A stretch of DNA of 64,000 nucleotides from CAZBMJ01 sp964493205 (lineage in GTDB: Bacteria > Myxococcota > UBA727 > JABDBI01). A program made the translations under genes and the position numbers. Below are positions 61,520 to 64,000 of this stretch, in pieces. The notes under the pieces are model-generated. The model was not told the origin of the DNA. It worked only from the letters and a program-made list of their open reading frames with translations, and ran no database searches. How positions within the stretch are numbered: position 1 is the first letter of the stretch; every line of letters starts with the position of its first letter. The stretch lies in NCBI GenBank assembly GCA_964493205.1, contig CAZBMJ010000008.1, forward strand, positions 6,343-70,342. Direction: 5' to 3'.

Positions 61520-62512
61520 TTATATTTTTTTTAGCTTGTATACGATATAATTGATCTTATTTTGGTCTTTGGGGGTAATAATATTAAGACTTTCCTGATC
61601 ACGATCGAGCGAAACCACATCAATCGAAGAAAAGTCTTGCGACAAACTTTTTCTCATGGAATCTTGCATGATGCCTTTAATTTCTTCTATGAAACCAGGG
61701 AGCTTATACTCATCGAAAGAATTTTTTTGAAGCGCCCTATAAATTAATTTTTTTATTTCGTCTTTGTCAGTAACTCTAAATTTGCGACCAACCATAAGGT
61801 TAGCATTTATTAGACCTAAACTAGCAAGCTTATTGAATGTTGATATAAAAGCTGAAGGCTGAAAATTGGCAATAATTTCAGAGACTTTTTCGGTAAGTTC
61901 AACCACTTTTTGCTCATCTACTATTATTTCGTTCAAAATCGCGCTTGGAAAGTAGATCGTCGGCAAATTTTTAAACCCCGAACCCAATTTCTGAGGCAGA
62001 CTTTTAGTAAGAACTGAAATTTCTTCCTGGGAAAAGGATAAAACACTCTCACTACCAGAAAGAAAACCTATATCAACGCTGTCATGATAATAAATATGAC
62101 CTTCATGCTTAAGCGCTTTATTCAGGTTACGTATAAAATCATCGTCATAAGAACGCAAAAATTTGGTAGTACCAACGCCATCTGTAATAATAACATCGAA
62201 AGTTTCTGGAAATTCTTCTGCTAATGTTTTTATCTCATTCAAATCATTAAAATCACCTGTAAGACACTGTCCGGGCAGTTTTTTTATAGGTTTTGCATAG
62301 TCAGCAAAAATAGGTAATATATCTGGGTTATTAATCAAATCTCCAAATCGTTCATCAAACTGATCTTCCCCGCAACGAACACCAATTATCAAATAAACTT
62401 TCTTGTTTTTGGCTGCAGAAATAGCTAACTTGGTCTCATCAATCCCTTCCATTGCAAAAATTTTCATACTGCAGAGTAAAAAAATAACTACTATCCATCC
62501 ATTTCTTAACAT
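61520..62512 (-). CDS. Exported methyltransferase-like protein, unknown
   Basis: 330 residues. Signal peptide at 1-20 (VVIFLLCSMKIFA). About residues 35-150 show a Rossmann methyltransferase-like core: KVYLIIGVRCGEDQF, PGQCLTGDFNDLNEIKTL, then FDVIITDGVGTTKFL and LNKALKHEGHIYYHDS, corresponding to motifs I, II, IV and V. Glycines of motif I are reduced (IIGVRCGED). The C-terminal half is helical and unknown. It is inserted, on the opposite strand, between carboxylase genes that otherwise read as one operon. As an exported protein it would lack S-adenosylmethionine in the periplasm, suggesting action in a host. Confidence 0.65.
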   Translation of the reverse strand: MLRNGWIVVIFLLCSMKIFAMEGIDETKLAISAAKNKKVYLIIGVRCGEDQFDERFGDLINNPDILPIFADYAKPIKKLPGQCLTGDFNDLNEIKTLAEEFPETFDVIITDGVGTTKFLRSYDDDFIRNLNKALKHEGHIYYHDSVDIGFLSGSESVLSFSQEEISVLTKSLPQKLGSGFKNLPTIYFPSAILNEIIVDEQKVVELTEKVSEIIANFQPSAFISTFNKLASLGLINANLMVGRKFRVTDKDEIKKLIYRALQKNSFDEYKLPGFIEEIKGIMQDSMRKSLSQDFSSIDVVSLDRDQESLNIITPKDQNKINYIVYKLKKI

Positions 62513-62645
62513 TATATATTCCTATTTTCATAATTATATGCATTACTGTTACATAACCATTCCAAGTGCTATGTGCAAGCGAAAATTTGACTAGAAAAAT
62601 ATAACCATTTTTGCTATTTTTGATCACCTGAGTTATTAAAAAACT

Positions 62646-62735
62646 GCGTCTTTGCGAACGTAGCCGCAGGCGAAGTGTAGCAATCTCATCAATGATGAAG
62701 GGATTGCTTCGTCGTAAAACTTCTCGCAAAGACGC
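62646..62735. repeat. 90-bp palindromic intergenic repeat
   Basis: Perfect 12-bp inverted ends, GCGTCTTTGCGA (62646-62657) and TCGCAAAGACGC (62724-62735). Inner segments GTAGCAATC and GATTGCTTCGTCG extend the pairing. It is of the type dispersed in many proteobacterial and rickettsial genomes. It lies just before the biotin carrier gene. Confidence 0.8.
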
Positions 62736-62752
62736 TTATAGCGAGCATACAT

Positions 62753-63301
62753 ATGAAAAGCCTAATTTGTGATGTTATTAAAAATGGCGAAACTATTAAA
62801 ATAATTAGCCCCTTAATCGGCAGTATCAAACTAGATATTTGTGTGGGGCAACTCGTAAGCTCTCATCAAATAATTGGCATTATTACCAGAAATGGACAAA
62901 AATTTGCCTTAGAACTTCCCACAAATAGTAATGCTCAAGTAACTAATCTGCCCAAAGAGATTAATTTTAATACCGAATTTGGCAAAGAATTTTTGTCACT
63001 CAGCCTTAATAAAAATAGCGAAGTTATTACTCAAGAAGCTATAAACACAGATAAGTATGACCATATTTATGCCCCCATGGATGGTTTAATTTATCTAAGG
63101 CCGTCTCCACAAGAGCCTGATTTTATAAAACCTGGCGATATATTAGAATATGGCAAAAACATTGGCCTTATAGAGGTAATGAAAAACTTTTATCCTCTTA
63201 AATATCAAAACAAAAATCTCGTAGAAGTAAAAGAAATTTTAGTTAAAGACACCAGTTCTATTAAATCGGGACAAGCTATTATTGCTGTTAAGAAGATATA
63301 A
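62753..63301 (+). CDS. Biotin carboxyl carrier-like protein
   Basis: 182 residues. The last 80 form a biotinyl/lipoyl domain: YAPMDGLIYLRPS, then GLIEVMKNFYPLKY with the biotin-accepting Lys near residue 144, and GQAIIAVKKI. The motif reads VMKN where AMKM is usual. The N-terminal part (residues 1-70) resembles a degenerate second hairpin-rich domain (SPLIGSIKLDICVGQLV). It completes the carboxylase whose other subunits end at 61514. Confidence 0.8.
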   Translation: MKSLICDVIKNGETIKIISPLIGSIKLDICVGQLVSSHQIIGIITRNGQKFALELPTNSNAQVTNLPKEINFNTEFGKEFLSLSLNKNSEVITQEAINTDKYDHIYAPMDGLIYLRPSPQEPDFIKPGDILEYGKNIGLIEVMKNFYPLKYQNKNLVEVKEILVKDTSSIKSGQAIIAVKKI

Positions 63302-63333
63302 AGGACCAATCCAAATTTATTCACTGCTGATTC

Positions 63334-63366
63334 CTACGTACCGTGACTAGTTCCTGAGGTATCGAC
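63334..63366 (+). repeat. Dispersed palindromic repeat, copy c
   Basis: CTACGTACCGTGACT at the left matches copy a (41152) exactly for 15 bases; the right half is diverged. Confidence 0.6.
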
Positions 63367-63508
63367 ACGAAAATAACAAATCAAAAACCATTCTACGCTT
63401 TTCCCTCGCTCTCTACGTGCTCTGACCATATGATTACCCATAAGTATTGATTAGTTAATCTGAGTTTTGGATAAGCACAGGTGATGGAATTCTATTTTTA
63501 GCCCTTCT

Positions 63509-63545
63509 CTACGTGCCGTCGGCTTGTCCGCGGCAACCAGAAAAA
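63509..63545 (+). repeat. Dispersed palindromic repeat, copy d
   Basis: CTACGTGCCG, a central GGCTTGTCC, then GCGGCAACCAGAAAA. Same layout and ends (CTACGT and AGAAAA) as copy a. Confidence 0.6.
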
Positions 63546-63551
63546 TGTTTT

Positions 63552-63728
63552 TTAGAAAAGTTCCTTATATAAATCACGCCACGTGGGATTAAATTCTTCG
63601 ATTAAATTTAGTTTCCATTCTCTACACCAGTTTTTAAAACGCTTTTCTCGCTTCGCAGCTTCTACGTATAATTCGTGAACTTCGTAATAAACCAAGTTAT
63701 GCACGTTATATTTTTTGGTAAAGCTATC
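63552..63728 (-). pseudogene. GIY-YIG endonuclease, C-terminal remnant
   Basis: Read leftward, the frame gives SFTKKYNVHNLVYYEVHE, then AAKREKRFKNWCREWKLN and LIEEFNPTWRDLYKELF, stop at 63552. This is the C-terminal half of the small GIY-YIG (UvrC-like, DUF) nucleases, including the KYN-x-x-LVYYE and REK-x-x-K-x-W-x-R motifs. The N-terminal GIY-YIG half is missing at 63729, where an insertion-element end begins. Not functional. Confidence 0.75.
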
Positions 63729-64000
63729 TGTCCAGCCCCCTATATAATGTGGAGAGAATTAAGTCGTAGATTTAATTAACTGATAATGTATGGTTATATA
63801 ATGATTAAGCAATATTCTAGCGAATTAAAAGAGCAAATATTAAAGGAAGTAAAAGAGACTGGTAGTGTATCATCAGTAGCAAAAAAACATTTGATACCAA
63901 CTACAACGATTCATACCTGGCAAAAGCGACTTAATAATACAGACTTAGCGGGTCAACCCCCTAAAAGTGGAGAATTTACACTCGTACTTCCTTTATTTCT
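63729..64000 (+). mobile_element. IS3-like insertion element, left end (cut by window edge)
   Basis: Begins TGTCCAGCCCCCTATATAATG at 63729, exactly where the GIY-YIG homology stops. The TG terminus followed by a C run and A/T-rich GTGGA segment resembles IS3-family ends. An orfA-type transposase gene follows at 63801. The right end is outside the window. Confidence 0.55.
63801..64000 (+). CDS. IS3-type transposase OrfA (partial)
   Basis: 66 codons, open to the window end. YSSELKEQILKEVKETGS followed by SVAKKHLIPTTTIHTWQKR is the N-terminal helix-turn-helix of IS3-family OrfA (HTH of transposase-8 type). The sequence after residue 48 (GQPPKSGEF) is less typical. It coincides with a CCCCCTAAAAGTGGAGA stretch at 63958-63974 that resembles the element's own left end, so a second element may be inserted here. 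Confidence 0.65.
   Translation, partial: MIKQYSSELKEQILKEVKETGSVSSVAKKHLIPTTTIHTWQKRLNNTDLAGQPPKSGEFTLVLPLF

Larger units (their letters stand above)
63302..63551. other. Repeat-bearing intergenic region without a gene
   Basis: No open frame of interest. Contains CTACGT-family repeats at 63334-63366 and 63509-63545 and partial cores near 63411. Leads into the GIY-YIG remnant. Confidence 0.55.

Noticed and set aside
62439..62729. Minus-strand frame of 96 codons across the palindromic repeat
   Set aside because: It consists of palindrome sequence and the leader of the exported methyltransferase-like gene; Arg/Leu-rich translation is typical of such repeats.
1..64000. tRNA or rRNA genes
   Set aside because: No cloverleaf with a CCA-type end or rRNA-like conserved stretch was seen on either strand by eye; a tRNAscan run would be needed to exclude them.

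Overview
The window is AT-rich, gene-dense DNA from a Gram-negative bacterium. Most genes are ordinary chromosomal housekeeping genes. An unusually large share of the remainder (about 20 of 60) start with a signal peptide or lipobox and have no obvious bacterial role. Several of these look host-directed: an F-box protein, a protein with a nuclear-localisation-like tail, a ricin-type trefoil hydrolase and a mannan-binding lectin domain. I infer a host-associated, probably intracellular, bacterium living with a eukaryote. The lower mevalonate pathway, glycine dehydrogenase split into two subunits, lipoproteins with a Cys/Asp-rich head and the FliH/SctL-like protein would fit a lineage near Bdellovibrionota/Myxococcota. 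That placement is only a guess from gene content.

Layout. 1-3.2 kb: exported flavoprotein (cut by the window edge) and an aldehyde dehydrogenase. 3.2-4.3 kb: a GC-richer exported gene bracketed by 48-bp direct repeats. 4.3-5.5 kb: exported propeller-like protein with a basic tail. 5.6-13.5 kb: envelope and division block (acyltransferase, DUF1287-like protein, cdsA, uppS, SctK-position protein, FliH/SctL-like protein, TPR lipoprotein, pgpA, ftsZ, ftsA). 13.7-16.9 kb: lipoprotein and gcvPA-gcvPB. 17-19.4 kb: exported GNAT-like protein, mannan-binding lectin, F-box protein and Cys-rich protein. 19.4-24.6 kb: diguanylate cyclase, threonine dehydratase, a miniature nuoABC-like cluster and polyprenyl synthase. 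24.7-30.6 kb: exported pentapeptide protein, mevalonate genes, lipoprotein and sucCD. 30.6-37.3 kb: exported proteins, a hydrolase-lectin, hemolysin III and ftsK. 37.3-41.7 kb: small membrane proteins, a HigBA-type toxin-antitoxin pair, alr, two exported proteins and gcvH. 41.7-46.3 kb: two exported unknowns and glmS. 46.4-47.8 kb: decayed hybrid histidine kinase and exported GNAT-like protein. 47.9-49.3 kb: fabH and a PEGA lipoprotein. 49.3-56.5 kb: an amino-acid-type operon containing a 1602-residue four-domain composite enzyme. 56.6-58.5 kb: dcd and a DUF4143 ATPase. 58.5-63.3 kb: acyl-CoA carboxylase (biotin carboxylase, carboxyltransferase, biotin carrier), interrupted by an exported methyltransferase-like gene and a palindromic repeat. 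63.3-64 kb: repeat-rich debris, a GIY-YIG remnant and an IS3-like element running off the end.

How the genes fit together. Acyl-CoA carboxylase, succinyl-CoA synthetase, glycine cleavage and threonine dehydratase suggest that amino acids and short acyl-CoAs are used as carbon. The mevalonate genes and the long-chain prenyl synthase feed uppS and quinones. ftsA/ftsZ/ftsK, alr, glmS, cdsA and pgpA show that division and a peptidoglycan/phospholipid envelope are retained. The strongest candidates for something undescribed are the composite aldehyde dehydrogenase/aminotransferase/GNAT/pseudo-aminotransferase operon, the exported F-box/degenerate-subtilisin protein, the compact NuoABC-like cluster, and exported genes inserted between duplicated edges of their neighbours.
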